Shown here piece after piece: positions 1 to 12,891 of a stretch of DNA of 64,000 nucleotides; position 1 is the first letter of the stretch, and each line of letters starts with the position of its first letter. This DNA is from Dendrophyllia cribrosa (Eukaryota; Cnidaria; Anthozoa; Scleractinia; Dendrophylliidae), in contig JAJLRJ010000010.1 in assembly GCA_024195265.1 (NCBI GenBank), positions 2,453,981-2,517,980 of the forward strand. The letters run 5' to 3'. The notes below the pieces were generated by a model, which worked only from the letters and a program-made list of their open reading frames with translations, ran no database searches and was not told where the DNA came from. Made by a program: the position numbers and the translations under genes.

Positions 1-1603
1 AAGAGGATGACCCCAGACTGCTACCCAGTTATGTTACTGACATCGAAGCCACTCATCATCCTGCCTCAAGATCCTCTGAAAATGTTTCTCTCCCACATCT
101 CACATTAGCGTCATGTGAAAATGCACCTGAGGAGAACACAAGGCTGTTGCCTGTGATTAAACCAGCTGAACAGTGTGAATACCCCAAGGAAAGCCACCTC
201 CCCTTGGAACCTGTGACATTAACCTGTGAAAATAGCACATTTGATGAAGAAAACATGTTTCAACCCCCATTATCTATCCAGTACGAGTTCCTTCAATACC
301 TCCCCTCAAGGATAGTGCTTTGGAATTCTACAGTAACAATGTCAAGGTTTCAATTAATCAGTGCTTGGAGATTGAAAAAGCAACTAGGTCTCAATCAAGT
401 AGTAAGCTTTGGTTTAAACAAAGACAGCTAAGATTGACATCTTCAAATTTTGGAAACATTATTAACCCTTTAACTCCCAAGAGTGCCAAACATCAAAATT
501 CAAGAAAAACCCCAAATTTCATTTTGAAAAATATTAAAAAACAAATGGTACCTCGCGAAAGTACTGCTGAAGAGGTTTGATTTGAATGGTGACTCAAAAG
601 TTAGAACAAATGGTACCATGCAAAAGTACTGCTGAAGAGGTTTCATTTGAATGGTCACACCATAGGATTTCATCAACAGACTCAAAAGTTAGAACAAATG
701 GTACCATGCAAAAGTACTGCTGAAGAGGTTTCATTTGAATGGTCACACCATAGGATTTCATCAACAGACTCAAACGTTAGAACAAATGGTACCATGCAAA
801 AGTACTGCTGAAGAGGTTTCATTTGAATGGTCACACCATAGGATTTCATCCACAGACTCAAAAGTTAGAACAAATGGTACCATGCAAAAGTACTGCTGAA
901 GAGGTTTCATTTGAATGGTCACACCATAGGATTTCATCAACAGACTCAAAAGTTAGAACTACACTACATGTCTCCATTGTTGACTCTGGGAAAGCTCACA
1001 AACCACCTATCTACCACTTGTAATTCTTTGTCTCATTTGAAGGCCATTAGATTTGGTAAAGAAAATGAACATGTGGCTGCTCAGCTTTACGTGCGGTATC
1101 AAAATTCACATGGTTCTCCTGGAACTAAGGTTTTTAACTGTAGACTTTTTATTAATCCACACTTCCCATGGTTAGGAGCTTCTCCAGACAGGCTGGTTTA
1201 TGCTCCCAATGCCAGGCCATCAACTGGTGGCTTGGAGGTGAAATGTATTGAATCAGCACAAGGCATGACACCCATGGAAGCATATGAAATGAGGCAAACT
1301 CCTAAAGAAGGCAAGAAGAAGTCTTTCTGCCTCAAAATAAAAGATGGCAATCTGCAGCTGGATGAAAACTACAATTACTTTTATCAGGTCCAGGGTCAAG
1401 AAGGAGTATCAGGAATGGAATGGTTTGACTTTGCTTTGTTGACAGATCCTCGTATTGGCTTAAATGGATTGTTTGTGCAAAGAATTTACTTTAAGAAAAG
1501 CAAATGGGAGTCTGAGTGGCTGCCAAAGCTTACAGAGTTTTATTTCAACCACTACCTGTCTGTTTTACTAAAGGATCACTCTAGATCAAAAGTTATAAAT
1601 TAG
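1..1603 (+). pseudogene. YqaJ-like exonuclease-domain gene, decayed, 5' end outside window
   Basis: Reading frame 3 is open from the window edge to about 305. It then shifts to frame 2, where the segment ending SSKLWFKQRQLRLTSSNFG matches the start of YqaJ-type recombinase/exonuclease domains (T-x2-QS, W-x3-R, RLT-S-FG). The domain resumes at about 1030-1560 with GKENEHVAAQLY, FPWLGASPDRLV, GGLEVKC and YFYQVQGQ, which supply the E, D, E-x-K and Q motifs of this nuclease fold. Family knowledge: in cnidarians such proteins are multicopy and probably transposon-borne; the domain processes DNA ends. The two halves are separated by an 88-bp tandem repeat whose period is not a multiple of 3, so no continuous frame is possible unless the repeat is intronic. 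A LINE begins at the 3' end. I call it a pseudogene; a spliced gene cannot be excluded. Confidence 0.7.
541..957 (+). repeat. 88-bp tandem repeat, about 4.7 copies
   Basis: Units starting with ACAAATGGTACC begin at 541 (a shortened first copy), 606, 694, 782 and 870; the last four are exactly 88 bp apart and nearly identical. The core (GAGGTTTCATTTGAATGGTC then CAGACTCAAAAGTTAGA) is related, in inverted orientation, to sequence in two introns of the cadherin gene near 58,565-58,640 and 60,765-60,840. Confidence 0.9.
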
Positions 1604-3402
1604 ATGGATCAAAAGAATCTTTAACGGCGTCTATAGAGTTACTAGACGATTTCAGTGAAGTTTCTGGTCTCAGACTCAATAACAAGAAAACAGAAGCACT
1701 ATGGATTGGAAAAAATAGCAGAAAAGGTGAAGTGCTACTTCCGGAACAAAAATTTAAATGGCAAACAACTAAAGTTAAAACTCGAGGCGTGTGGCTCTCT
1801 TTAGAACCTAAAACAACAGTAAGCTTAAATTATAAAGAAAAACTAGAAAAAGTTCAGAATATATTGAGCTGCTGGAAATTACGTAGACTAACTCTTATTG
1901 GAAAAATAACAGTTTTGAAAAGCTTAGTGGTCTCCCAACTCGTCTACATTCTGACACCTTTGTGTACAAACGATCATATTATTAAGGAGGTAAACGAACT
2001 TTTTTATAAATTTATTTGGAATGGAAAAGGAGACAAAATCAAACGAAACATACTGATTAATGACTATTCAGACGGGGGTCTCAAAATGATTGACATCCAG
2101 TCTTTTAATAAATCGCTCAAGGCCACGTGGATTAAGAAATACTTGGATTTAGAAAACAAAGGGAAATGGAAACTTTTCTTTGACCTAGAACTTGAAAAGT
2201 TTTGCAACAGTTTACTTTTCGAAGGCAATCTCAACAAGAAAGACACAGAAAAGGTTTTTAAGACGTCGGACAGTTTTATAAAAGAAATCCTCTCAATCTG
2301 ATCAGAAATCAATTTTGAAGAGTGTGTAACCTCCGAAAGCCAGTTTCAAGAGTTAAGCTTATGGCACAATTCCCTCATCAGAATTGATGGACGCCCTATT
2401 TTCTCTAAAAAAATGGCAGCTGAAAGGTATAAGAAAGGTCAAACACTTAAAAGATTGCAACAATAACTTCCTTACTCTATCTAAAGTCAAGACAAAATAC
2501 AATCTAAATGTAAGGCCTCTAACCTACTATGGAATAGTTCCTGTACTAAATACTCTCAGGAAAAAATGCAACCTTAATTTCCAACTTAACAACGACCCTG
2601 AATATGAAAGCCTCTCGACAAAGTTACTAAAATCATCAAATGCAAGTAGGTTTGTGTATAACAAATTTATTGCAATGAAATGCTCCGCTCCATTCCAAAG
2701 CCAGCACAAATGGCTTAAAGATTGCAACGTAAGAAGCAATGATAACAACCTTTTTTAAAACATAACAAGGTTAAAATGTTATAAAATTATTCCCGAAAAT
2801 TACTCTATAGAAAACACTGTTGCACTTGAGCTGAGACCAGATTCTTCAAAACACCAGAGACAAATCAATCTTTGTTTCCTTCTAGCTAGACACTATATCT
2901 GGCTCTCGCAAATCAAAAGAACTTTTACCTCGTATGACGGGCTTTCTCCGACATGCGAAATCTATATATGATATAGAAACAAAACAAGGTAGCTTTCTTC
3001 TAAAAAAATGGTCACTTCTTGATGATTTTTTAAAAATAACTTCTTTCACAGTACATTGCTGCTCTTTTCATCTCTAGCTCCGTTTTTTTTTTCGGGGGGG
3101 GGGATAGGTTTTCTTTTTACCATATCTCTCAGCCCCTTTTCGCTGTTTACATATCCAAGCAGTTACTACCGGTATAAGCCTGACACTTTTTTCTTTTATG
3201 TTTGATTTTCGAACACCACGTTTTGAGCATCAATTCAATGTTTTGTAATTATACTTTATATGTTTCTTTACTTTATTTCCTTTATCTACAGTTATTACCC
3301 TGTTGCTTTTGTCTGTTATCTTGTTAACTTGTTTTTTTTTCCTATGCAAATGTAAATGTAAAAGCTTGTAATTATTGAAGTAAATTATTTAAAAAAAAAA
3401 GT
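1597..3402 (+). mobile_element. 5'-truncated non-LTR retrotransposon (LINE) with poly(A) tail
   Basis: The frame starting at 1600 reads LDGSKESLTASIELLDDF, the segment just after the YADD catalytic box of LINE reverse transcriptases, so truncation fell right behind the active site. It continues with SGLRLNNKKTEALW (palm end) and RRLTLIGKITVLKSLV...FIWNGKGDKIKR...GGLKMIDI (thumb and linker typical of L1/CR1-group LINEs). There is a stop at 2299, a frameshift near 2450, and a final match LLARHYIWLSQIKRTF near 2883-2930. The copy ends in A(10) at about 3392-3402. It is dead, inserted at the 3' end of the YqaJ-like pseudogene. No target duplication was recognised. Confidence 0.85.
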
Positions 3403-3434
3403 GATTTTACCTTGTGTGTTTACATAAATATGTA

Positions 3435-3578
3435 CAGTCAAACCACTCCTTATGCATACCTCTTTATCAAGGACTGTTTCTTTGGTCCAAAGGAGACCAA
3501 AATTCATACAAACTCTACTCCTATAATACAGATACTTATCCCTGTCCCTTCAGTGTCCGTATAAAAGAGGTTTGACTG
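3435..3578. mobile_element. Short MITE, TA-flanked, termini CAGTCAAACC
   Basis: Left end CAGTCAAACCACTC and right end GAGGTTTGACTG are inverted repeats, flanked by TA on both sides (3433-3434 and 3579-3580). No coding capacity. A TA duplication and CAGT termini fit a non-autonomous Tc1/mariner-type element. A longer relative lies at 29,339-30,069 and one-ended relatives near 40,175 and 11,132. Confidence 0.75.
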
Positions 3579-3725
3579 TATCTATATCTATCTCATTTTT
3601 TCAGTATCTGTAGAATGATATACATGTTAACATAAACCAGAGTTCAAAATATTGTTCTTTGAAGAAACAAATTATATAAAATGTTCATCAAATATGTCAC
3701 AAAAGAAACAAAAAGGCATGTATAG

Positions 3726-4104
3726 ACCTGCCAAGTCTCACGCCTTAGGCGTGAGTCTCACGCCCGCGAGTCCAAAACTCCGATCTCACGCCTACTCACG
3801 CCTGTTGAGCAATTTCTCACGCCTGACTTACAGATTTGAGCTATCAGCCTTAACTGATCGCATGAACCAATTAAAAATATAGTTACGTTCATGAAAATAT
3901 GGCACTTTTTTGTAGGTTGTCATCGTTCTGAACATTACAATTACAGAGGTCTGAGGTCCATGGAAACTTCCGAATTCTTCGGACATCTTTGGACATCTTC
4001 GGAATAGATCGGGTTCTCTTCGGATTTGGTCGGGTCGCCTTTGGAAATCCTGGCACTCCCACTAAAAAATTCTCACGTCCATCACTCGGAAAAAGTTGGC
4101 AGGT
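3726..4104. mobile_element. MITE family ACCTGCCAA, copy 1
   Basis: Termini ACCTGCCAA and TTGGCAGGT are perfect inverted repeats. The left third carries repeated TCTCACGCCT units; the right part has repeated TCTTCGGA-like blocks. A second copy at 36,900-37,299 has the same ends and the same internal order. Non-coding. Confidence 0.85.
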
Positions 4105-4480
4105 ATACATGTATAATATAAATTTTTTCGTACAGCAGAGTTTTGAGCAGGTTATATTTTGCTTCTGAACATAAACATCGTCGTCAGGGGACTGAGGTAA
4201 TGTACCGGAACCAACCTCAAAAAGAAGCAAGTGGAAATGGAAACCATCTTCAAGTTGGGCACCATGCAACCGCATGGGCTCAACACGGTTTTCCATTTCC
4301 TCTGAACTGCGCGCGCTCATACACTATTTTCTTAGCGCGCTATTATAATTTTTCAAATAAAACAAGTCGCGTTCAAAATAACGGTCATCAACCTGATGAA
4401 GGGCCAAGCCCGAAACGTCGTTGAAGAAATTAACTTGACACTTTCGCAAAACATTTTTATTTATTTTTCCAATATGCTCT
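4105..4480 (+). mobile_element. Hammerhead-bearing repeat, probably PLE-related tail
   Basis: No clear ORF. The tail carries a hammerhead core at 4388-4424, followed by CTTTCGCAAAAC and T-rich sequence. The arrangement (CTGATGAAG, short stem, CGAAACGTC) is the form found in the terminal repeats of Penelope-like retroelements. Element boundaries are not resolved. Confidence 0.45.
4388..4424 (+). ncRNA. Hammerhead ribozyme motif (type I, minimal)
   Basis: Stem I pairs TCAAC (4388-4392) with GTTGA (4420-4424). The core is CTGATGA (4393-4399), stem II is GGGC/GCCC with loop CAA, then GAAA (4412-4415). Predicted cleavage is after C4419 (GTC). Stem III is only ACGT with no loop, so it would pair best between two copies. 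Confidence 0.75.
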
Positions 4481-7091
4481 GGGGAAGAGAATGACAAGTT
4501 TTCAATGTTTAGCCTCTCGCGCGTGCACTCATCGACGTAACTGCTGCATTTAAGCGAGCCCACTATGCAGGCCACAGGTGGTTGGCATTTGTACCGAGAT
4601 ACACGTGGCTTTAATGAAAAAACAGTTGAGAGACAGATAAAATGAATCCAATCAAACTTTTTATGTTTAAAATTTACTACTACTTGAAAATGTGAGAAAT
4701 GTGAGATCTCCCTTCCGCCTGACCGTGGGAGATCTGGGTACGAGATTACTCATGAATCCATGTTATGGGGTGTTTTGTTATTTTTTGGGTGATTTTGGGG
4801 TATGTTTGGGAGGAAATAGTTTTTCTCAAAGGATTTGTAAAATTAAGAGAAATAAGGAATATTGAAGTTATTATGAAACCGCTGGACCCACGCATGCTCG
4901 AAATTATAGTGTGCTGTCGTGCTTCCGGCCGAAGTATCTTTCGCTTACTTTTTCTCCCTCCTTTCAAGCGCCTTTGCGCGTGTCAATTTTCCTTCCCATA
5001 TTCCTTTGCGAATAAAATAAATAAGTGGTGACTCGGTTCGAGTCTGCAAAAGTCCATCAGAACGGCGGCAATTTTGATTTCTTGACCGCCTGTCACGAAA
5101 TCAAAATCAGCGATGAACTGTAATCCACTTCCATCCTTGTAATCCTGATCTTTTTCTCCAAACTACTGCTTCTATTTTGCTCTAAAGAATCTTTTTATGC
5201 AACTTAGTAATATATTTGGTGGCAATTGGCGATGTAGCATGGAAATTAAGTAAACAAAACTTCGTTATTTCAGCGGGAGCGTCCCTTTAAGATCCTTTTA
5301 TTTAAGTTCTTTGAAGGTAATTTAAGTCCTTCACCCTACTGAGTATATAAAATAATGTAAATCACTAAAATTGCGAAGAAATATCGTAAAAAGGCAAGAA
5401 ACAACTCCAAGTAACATTTTATCAACTTTAATTTAGTAGTTTACAGTTTACTTGTTTATTTCTTGATTATCGCGTTCGAAGAACGCAATCCTAATTTCGG
5501 GTTGGTTACTCTGTGCCTTGCATGCAGAAAAATTTGAAAATTTTTGGTGTCCGGACTGCCCCTATTGCTTTTTTCAGGGGCTCATTTCCGCCGGAAACCT
5601 TCGAACGCGTCTCCATAATCTTTGATTGCTGCCAGTTATATTATTATATGAACGTGATGCTCAACGAGTGTGCAAAACAAGAATGTTCTCTGAAGAGTCC
5701 ATTGACAGGGACGAAATGTACGTCAGCAGGCTAGCCACTACTGAATCAAAGTAATCCTTAAGTTATTCTCAAAACTTGCATATTATTATCAATTTATACA
5801 ATTTTCCCCCACAAAGAAAAACTCTTGCCAAGGCCCGGTACTCTGATATCTCTTCAAAGCAAACATTCTTACAGTGTTGTTTATTTTCTAACTGTTAGGT
5901 ATCACCCACGAATGAATTGCCGACACCAGTAAAATATACATTATGATAATCATTGTGGTGGTAGCTGATCTGGCACACGACGTAACCCTAATACTGACAA
6001 TAACAATTACATTGGATCCTATTCATGACGAACCCTGTAAGTAAGCCACAATTAAGAGTGTTCAGTATTTAGCTACAGTATGTTCCATAAAATCCCGGTT
6101 TTAAGTTCCCCGCTTATAAGTCCCCCCCCGCCTCCCCCCACTGCCTGGTTATAGGCCCATTACAACCGGAATAATGTTTTGTTACTTTGAACTATCCCCT
6201 CCGATATATAAGCACACAACAGTTCCTTAATGGCAATTCTTTACAAAACATTGCACCAAATTGACTAAAACAACGTTATTTATCACAATAGTTTTTGCTT
6301 ACAAAGTTCAGCCCAGGGATAAGCGGGATTATGAAAAAAAAATGCCACATCTCAAACCATCTTACATAACTGTTCGAAATTGTCTCTAAGAGTGTATTTC
6401 CTTTTACATTTTCTCTTTTTCAAAATGATTTCAAACTCGATGTATTTTTTTAACTTTTGAAAATAAACTAACTGATTGATTTTCTCGTTTCGCCCTTGAA
6501 TTCGAGTTATAAAAGAACGCATGGTCTAGTGTAAGTATTTGTTTTTCGAACTTGATCTCTGACAAAATCGATAATTTGGTCCAATGTTAACCTATATACT
6601 ATGGTTGTATATATCGTTCTCCTGGCATTCAGTTTGCAGACAAATTTCCCCCAATCGAAGGTGCTGTATTTCACCTTTTACTCCTAAAAGAGAAGGGACC
6701 CATTGAGTTGATGCTCGGCAGGGGCATAATTCGTACCATTTTGTCAGACCTGCGTTTATTCAAAGATTCGCGTATATTGATAGGACAATTAATCTAGGAG
6801 GTCTGAGTGTGAAAGAGACTAATATATTAATGCAAACATCTTATATCCTTGAACAGTGCTCATGGAAGGGATTCCAGACGAATTATAGACTTAGGAGACT
6901 GACGATTTCAGAAGAGTTCAGAAGAGGACACGGCGCGGATCGATCATTAAGAGGAACTCGCCGCAGTGCCAACTGGACTCTGACTCCTTTATAAAGCCTG
7001 GTTTTCATATGTCGGGGAAATCCCAGACGTTCGGAGAATTCGCCGTTTCCCGACCGTCACAGATTTTGCCGACTTATAAAAACACGACATG
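4425..7091. other. Gene-less stretch with dispersed repeat fragments
   Basis: No convincing gene. 4750-4865 recurs inverted at about 9257-9330 (shared text around GAATCTATGTTATGGAGTG). 5050-5270 recurs inverted at about 12,240-12,440 (shared AACTGTAATCCACTTCCATC). 6090-6190 (GGTTATAGGCCCAT, AATGTTTTGTTACT) has an inverted relative at 23,680-23,740. An ORF at 5513-5734 resembles nothing I know and is probably chance. Confidence 0.5.
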
Positions 7092-7132
7092 ACATCGTTT
7101 TCACTACGAAAACCTCGTAGTGAAAACGATGT
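7092..7132. repeat. Perfect 18-bp hairpin
   Basis: ACATCGTTTTCACTACGA (7092-7109) and its exact reverse complement (7115-7132) flank the 5-base loop AAACC. It may be the remains of a fold-back element; no T-run follows that would suggest a terminator. Confidence 0.9.
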
Positions 7133-7583
7133 ACATCTAAACGTTGTGTTAAACTTTTTTTTTTTTGCTGTTTTTTATTTTTAAATGTCTATCCAAATTT
7201 AATCTGATTTAAATGAAAAATATATAGATAAATATAAAAGGTGGGACATAAGAAATGTTTTTTATTATATAAACTGTAGTGAGATACAAGAATTATCTCA
7301 ACACATGTGAAGATACCAATTTTCTCTTCACTATTGGAAGTGAAGGTTTTAGGGCCGGGTATTTAAACAAAGTCTAACTTGGACCGCGGTTTAAGATAAT
7401 TAATGGACCTCACATCTGTTTATAAGTGGGTCATTTGAAGTATACAAAGTGTTTTTCTAGCCTGTGTTATGTGCCTTCTGGGCAAGGTTTACAGTGAATA
7501 ACGTTTAAATAGGCACAGTTGGCCAGATTGAAATTGGTTTTGACCGCTGTTTTGATAAACACCATCTAAACTTCAGGTTTCCG

Positions 7584-7870
7584 TTTTATGAATGTGAATA
7601 TATGATTAACATATATTCACTCATGTCTATCCGCAGTTCAAATATATGTTTATCATATATTCACATTCATATATGTTCACTATCATCGGGTATATAACGA
7701 ACTCGCAATTGACCATCTATCCATGTGGCTTGATAGTTCAGTGGATAGAGCATTGCACCGGTATCGCAAGGTCATGGCTTTGAATCCCGTTCAAGCCTGA
7801 ATTTTTTTTCAGGTTGCTTTTACAACTGCGTAAGTTGAGAGCACACTGCGAGGAACACAAAATTTCACTT
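7584..7870 (+). mobile_element. tRNA-derived SINE/satellite unit, copy 1
   Basis: Holds a tRNA-like body at 7727-7798 with a complete 7-bp acceptor pairing (GGCTTGA/TCAAGCC), A-box-like TTCAGTGGATAGAGC and anticodon-loop CCGGTAT (GGT, threonine type). The B box is damaged (GGCTTTGAATCCC). The body is followed by CTGA-T(8)-CAGG and preceded by ATATATG/CATATATTCACATTC palindromic sequence. The same order occurs on the minus strand at 26,744-27,047, so this is a dispersed repeat rather than a working tRNA gene. Confidence 0.7.
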
Positions 7871-8078
7871 TTTGTTTCAATAACCGGCCCTTATAGTTTA
7901 TACCGACCTTGTTTGCCCTGTTAAAGGAGTTAAAAGATGTTGTTGGACTATAATCGAAACATCGTCCGATCTTCTCCGGCAATCTTCGGAAAATTGACTA
8001 AAACTATGTTATTAGTGTTGTTTAAATAATAAACAAAATGCTTGGAGATAAGAAATTTCTCTTCTCGTGGTCAGCTTG

Positions 8079-8390
8079 ATATCCAGGGGAGGGGTTGGAG
8101 GGGTTACAACCCTCCCCCATTTGCGCGGCGTTTTTTATAATTTGTTTGACTTTTTATGTCTCTCCCTTGTGGTTCATAAAAATAATAGAATAAAATTATG
8201 GTAAAATTTTATATCTTGACTTCACAAACGCTTTTCGAGACTGTCTCAGTCAGGAATGCTGGAAATAGACCCCCTTAGAAGCTCATAACTACGACACTCG
8301 CGGTCCACACCCATGACATGGGAAGTTATTAAGATGTACAACCCCCCCCCCTTTCAGAAATTTGTAAATCTGCCCCTGATATCTCACTCG
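8079..8390. mobile_element. MITE-like repeat, CAGGGG termini
   Basis: Begins GATATCCAGGGGAGGGG and ends CTGCCCCTGATATC; interior non-coding, with a T-rich block and a C run (8341-8351). Short inverted termini and shared ATATC on both sides suggest a small DNA transposon. Exact ends are uncertain. Confidence 0.5.
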
Positions 8391-11131
8391 TTCGCTGCAT
8401 GTACTCTTGTGATATTAGTGAAAGCTTGAAGAGAAATTTTGTATCTCTATGCACCCATGCATTAGGTTCAAATGTAGTTTTTAAAAACAATTCATTACAT
8501 TAATTCTATTGTAGTAATTTTTATAAATTTTTAAGACATTTTATAATGGCCGAGATAACATTTAAGCTACCATTTGTAGTTGTTACTTTTTAGTAACACT
8601 CTAGAATATTGTGTACAGTATATTTTTGATATTTTTGTAAATTGTCTATTTTTTAAATGTCCCCATATAGTAATATAATAATTTGTTAATTATAAATTGT
8701 CATTCTAATAAAGCTAGGTATTGATTAATACAGATAGATGCTTGTCTAGTCTTTAATTTAATTTGAGAAATTGCATTGATTAAGTTTGTATATATTTTAC
8801 ATATTTTGAATGCAGCATTCCAAATCCGTCAACAAAACACTTTTTTAGTCTTTATTTTAATATGGCGTAGTTTGTACCAAAAAATTTAGTTTTTGCATCT
8901 CAAAATCCTCGAGATCTCGGCAGTGCATAACTTTCAAATGACTGGTTTGAAGTCCCGTGTGAAGATGCCGAGCTGGATTTTTTTCGTTTCCTTGCAAACA
9001 GATGAAAGCACTGCTTGTCGATGGTAGTTTTTCGCTGTTGTCGTTATTTCGTTATTAAGGTCGACTAACGTAACACAATAGAGTTATCTGCGCTGCTGCA
9101 TCAGCATTAACCAGCCGTAAAATTGATGGATATTATTTCGTAACCCAACATCGCCGAGTTTCTCAAGAGTACTCTTACTCAACCAAGTTAACGCCCATGC
9201 CGTGTCCGTCTATTAATTATTAACTACAAATTCTAATTTTAAAACTCCACTAAATCTTCAATATTTCTTATCCCCCAAAATCACCAAAAAATTTACAAAA
9301 CACTCCATAACATAGATTCATGGGATGAGCATAGAGTTTTTGGATTGCTTGAAACGTGAACGAGATATTTCTAGTCCATTCAGAAAGCCATGTCAAGTGG
9401 CGGAAAATGGCGTTTAGGTTAAGTCCCGCTTTACTGAAAGAAAATGAAATTTCAAGGGGGCGTTAATTAGATATGGATCGTTTATTTTAGGTCATTTACG
9501 GTATCAATGATAGTTTCTAACTTGCACATCGCACTATATATACGTTCATAGAACAAAGAGATGACGATCGATAAAAATACCAACATGATGGTACCCTTAT
9601 CAAAGATCCCAAGTGAAGAACCAATAGACCTGCTCAAAAACATTCGAATATAAACAGTTGAATCTGCGAACTTAAATGAGTGCTTGAAAGGCCAAAAGTG
9701 CCCGAGATCATTAACCAGCCTGAGCTTTTGTCTTCGCTAAAAACAATACATTCCCACAAAATGATGGCTCAAGGTGTTGTTTAATCTAATTTTGAAGATA
9801 ACCTCATCGATAAACTGGAGTTGAGTATATCATCCGAACGATTGTTCCTCTACTATATAACACAAACCCGAAAATTTATAACCCTCCGATATTACGTCAC
9901 GACAAACTGAAAAGGATCGGTGATGGCACGTGCCCTCTGAACCTCCTTGAAAAACGAAAATGCTTAACTATTAAAATTTAAAATAGCTTATAAAGACAAA
10001 AAATAATCTTCCTTAATTCCATAGAGTGATTTCACAAAACCGATGAAACAATTAAACAGTCATGGCCTGCAGTCACACCAACTCCGTTATGAACCATGTA
10101 AACTTCGTTCTGCTTAGTTTTTAAATACATGATATCAAACTAAACAGCAGTTAATCATCGTGGTCACACCAACGCCCAATTTTTCATCAATACAAAACCA
10201 GCTTGCCCTTTACAAGACAAAACAAACGGCGTAGTACTAAATACAAAAGAACTGTACATATGCTTGTTCGGTTTACTGCCTTGCTGGCTGAAACAATAGA
10301 TAATTTTTCGAAGTTGAAGGATTATAAAAAAAGCATCAAGAACTGTCTTACGTTGTTTCGTATTCACAAGATGGCTCTTAAAGCCCTTTGATCCTTCTTC
10401 TATGTCTTCTTTAAGCCTCTTAACATTTCATTGAAATTTACTAGCCTGCGAACAGGCTCCTGGTTCGGAGTGTACGTGTTCCGTGAATTTACGTGCACAG
10501 TTGTAATGTGGCTATTTAGGTGCCAGTTAACTGTTCGCGTCAAGCCATCTGTCTTTTTTGCACGACTGTTTTGAAAATCTACAACATGCAGGTCATGCCC
10601 TGCATCGCGGAATACAAACCGGTTTAAGTCTGTAATTGTATTGCGTTTGATAAAATAATTCAGTCATTGAAAGGAATTGAAAGGAATTGTTGAGTGCATT
10701 AACACATCAACTAAGGCACGTCACAATTTTTCATATCATTCGCTATAATTCACCTTTACAGAGGTCTTTACAGTCATAGGATGATGTGGAATACATTCTC
10801 AACTACAGTATCGTTAAAATTTGAAAAAAAAAAACATTTTCCACCAAGTAACAGAATATTATAAAAAGCACGTAGGAAAGTTCTTCTGTTAAATTTTAAT
10901 GGTTCCCCCTTATATTTTCAGCCTAGATGTATTTTATCCGACTTAACGAGTTTTACCCTGCTTGAAGTCTCAAGAGTCTTTGTATGCTAGGCATTTACCA
11001 GGAATGGGGGTATATAGATATGTGCGACCGCAAAGAGTATGGTTTTTAGCCAACAATGGGTATATTACTGTATTTCAATCTGATTTTGGCCCGAAAATGA
11101 GCATGTTTTGCTTGCTAGTCTGAACTTGAAT
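8391..11131. other. Gene-less AT-rich stretch
   Basis: No gene, RNA gene or complete mobile element recognised. It includes the inverted fragment of the 4.75-kb repeat at 9257-9330. Short ORFs at 10,164-10,391 on both strands have no recognisable domain. Confidence 0.4.
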
Positions 11132-11375
11132 GCAGTTAAACCTCACTAATCAGCGGACACCGAAGGGAAGGAGCCAAGTAACAAACTGAAATAATTCATT
11201 CCGATGTGGCAATCAAGTTTATACGAATTTGCTCTCTGCGGCAAAAATTTGGAGTTCGTTGTCGGTATTACGGAGTGTTCGTACGTGAGAGGATATAAAG
11301 AGATTTTTGCCCGGACTAAATGAAGGGTCCGTTATAAATAGGTGTCCGTAGGGTGAAGTTAGACTCAAGTATAGA
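11132..11375. mobile_element. Degenerate CAGT-AACC MITE relative
   Basis: Starts GCAGTTAAACCTCACTAAT followed by CGGACACC and ends with GTGTCCGTAGGGTGAAGTTAG, an imperfect inverted pairing like that of the element at 3435-3578 and the fragment at 40,175. No ORF. Confidence 0.4.
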
Positions 11376-11687
11376 TTTTTGCCATTGTGGCTTGGAAATT
11401 AAAAAAAAAAAAGAAAAGAAAAGAAAGCGAGGAAAAATTAAGGGATAAGTCTGACTCGGTCATAACATTGTGCAATGTATTAAGTGACATGTCCACTCAT
11501 AACAAATTAACGCGTCAACATTGTTATTGTTTGGGTAGTTATAAAAGTTCTACCATTTTAGATATTTAAGGTTTCATTTCACTGATTGATGATGATTTTG
11601 TAAGGACTCAAAAGGAATCGAAATGTAAGGAAAAATAGATCGAAACAGAGAAATCCGACATCATTTATTTCATCCTTTTCATTACCC

Positions 11688-12010
<323 letters not shown>

Positions 12011-12234
12011 ACTGATACGAATAGTTAATCTGTGATTACTGCTAATTTAAATTTCTTTAACACACTGATATTTTCATAAGGGATGCACTGAGTGTACCAG
12101 TTACACAATTGAGTTCAAAGATTAAAGCTTAGATAAATTGAGACGATCTCCTGATGGATCGTGTTAAAGGGCCTACCAGCACCCCCGTCATTTTTATATG
12201 GGAGTCCCCCCCGGGCACTATCCCGCCGAAATAG

Positions 12235-12440
12235 AACAATTTTGCTTACCTTATTTCCATGTTATATTGCCAAATGCCACCAAACATACAATTTAATTGC
12301 ATAAAAAAGATTCTAAAGAGCAAAACACATGAAAACAGAAGCAGTGGTTTGGAGAAAAACTGCAGGATTACAAGGATGGAAGTGGATTACAGTTCATCAA
12401 ATTTGATTTCGTGAAAGGCGGTCAAGAAATCAAAATTTCC
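12235..12440. repeat. Dispersed repeat, inverted partner of 5050-5270
   Basis: Shares AAAGATTCTAAAGAGCAAAA-, GGTTTGGAGAAAAA- and ATGGAAGTGGATTACAG-type blocks with the 5.1-kb copy, reverse-complemented. Non-coding. Confidence 0.65.
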
Positions 12441-12712
12441 TTTATTGTGGAATTTTGACCTTTTTAGCCGTTATTTGTCTCTTTAGTTAATATTTTTTGC
12501 TTTCATCACTGACTTTTGGTGATCTTTCTTCCTAATTCCTAGATGTTTTAAGGCAATAAAGCAAATTTAACCCTTTAAGGACGGCATTTTAGTAGCTGAA
12601 AAAACCCCGCATTTTTAACCCAATCGCAATCCTCCTTTTTGGACCAGTTTTCTACCAGTTAGCAAGAAAATGGCTAGAAATGAGTTTTGCAACAAAAAAA
12701 GGCTTATTTTCT

Positions 12713-12891
12713 AGCCTGTTCCAGGCGCTCAGATAGTGGGGAAAGCGCAAATAGTTGGGGAAGGCGCGAAGAAAAGCGAACTCTGATGTGAACGCCTGGA
12801 ACATTCCCCGCATTTTTTTCGCTCGCTTTTCTTCGCGCCTTCCCCAACTATTCGCGCTTTTCCCACTATCTGAACACCTGGAACAGGCTAC
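12713..12891. mobile_element. Fold-back element with about 68-bp arms
   Basis: Left arm TAGCCTGTTCCAGGCG...GAAAAGCGA and right arm TCGCTTTTCTTC...GGAACAGGCTA pair along nearly their whole length with a spacer of about 40 bp. Partial copies lie at 24,207-24,325 and 27,316-27,486. The RNA or single-stranded DNA would form a strong hairpin. No coding capacity. Confidence 0.85.

Noticed and set aside
7925..7975. AATCGAAACATCGTC, hammerhead-like
   Set aside because: No CTGATGA upstream; at best a degraded relic.
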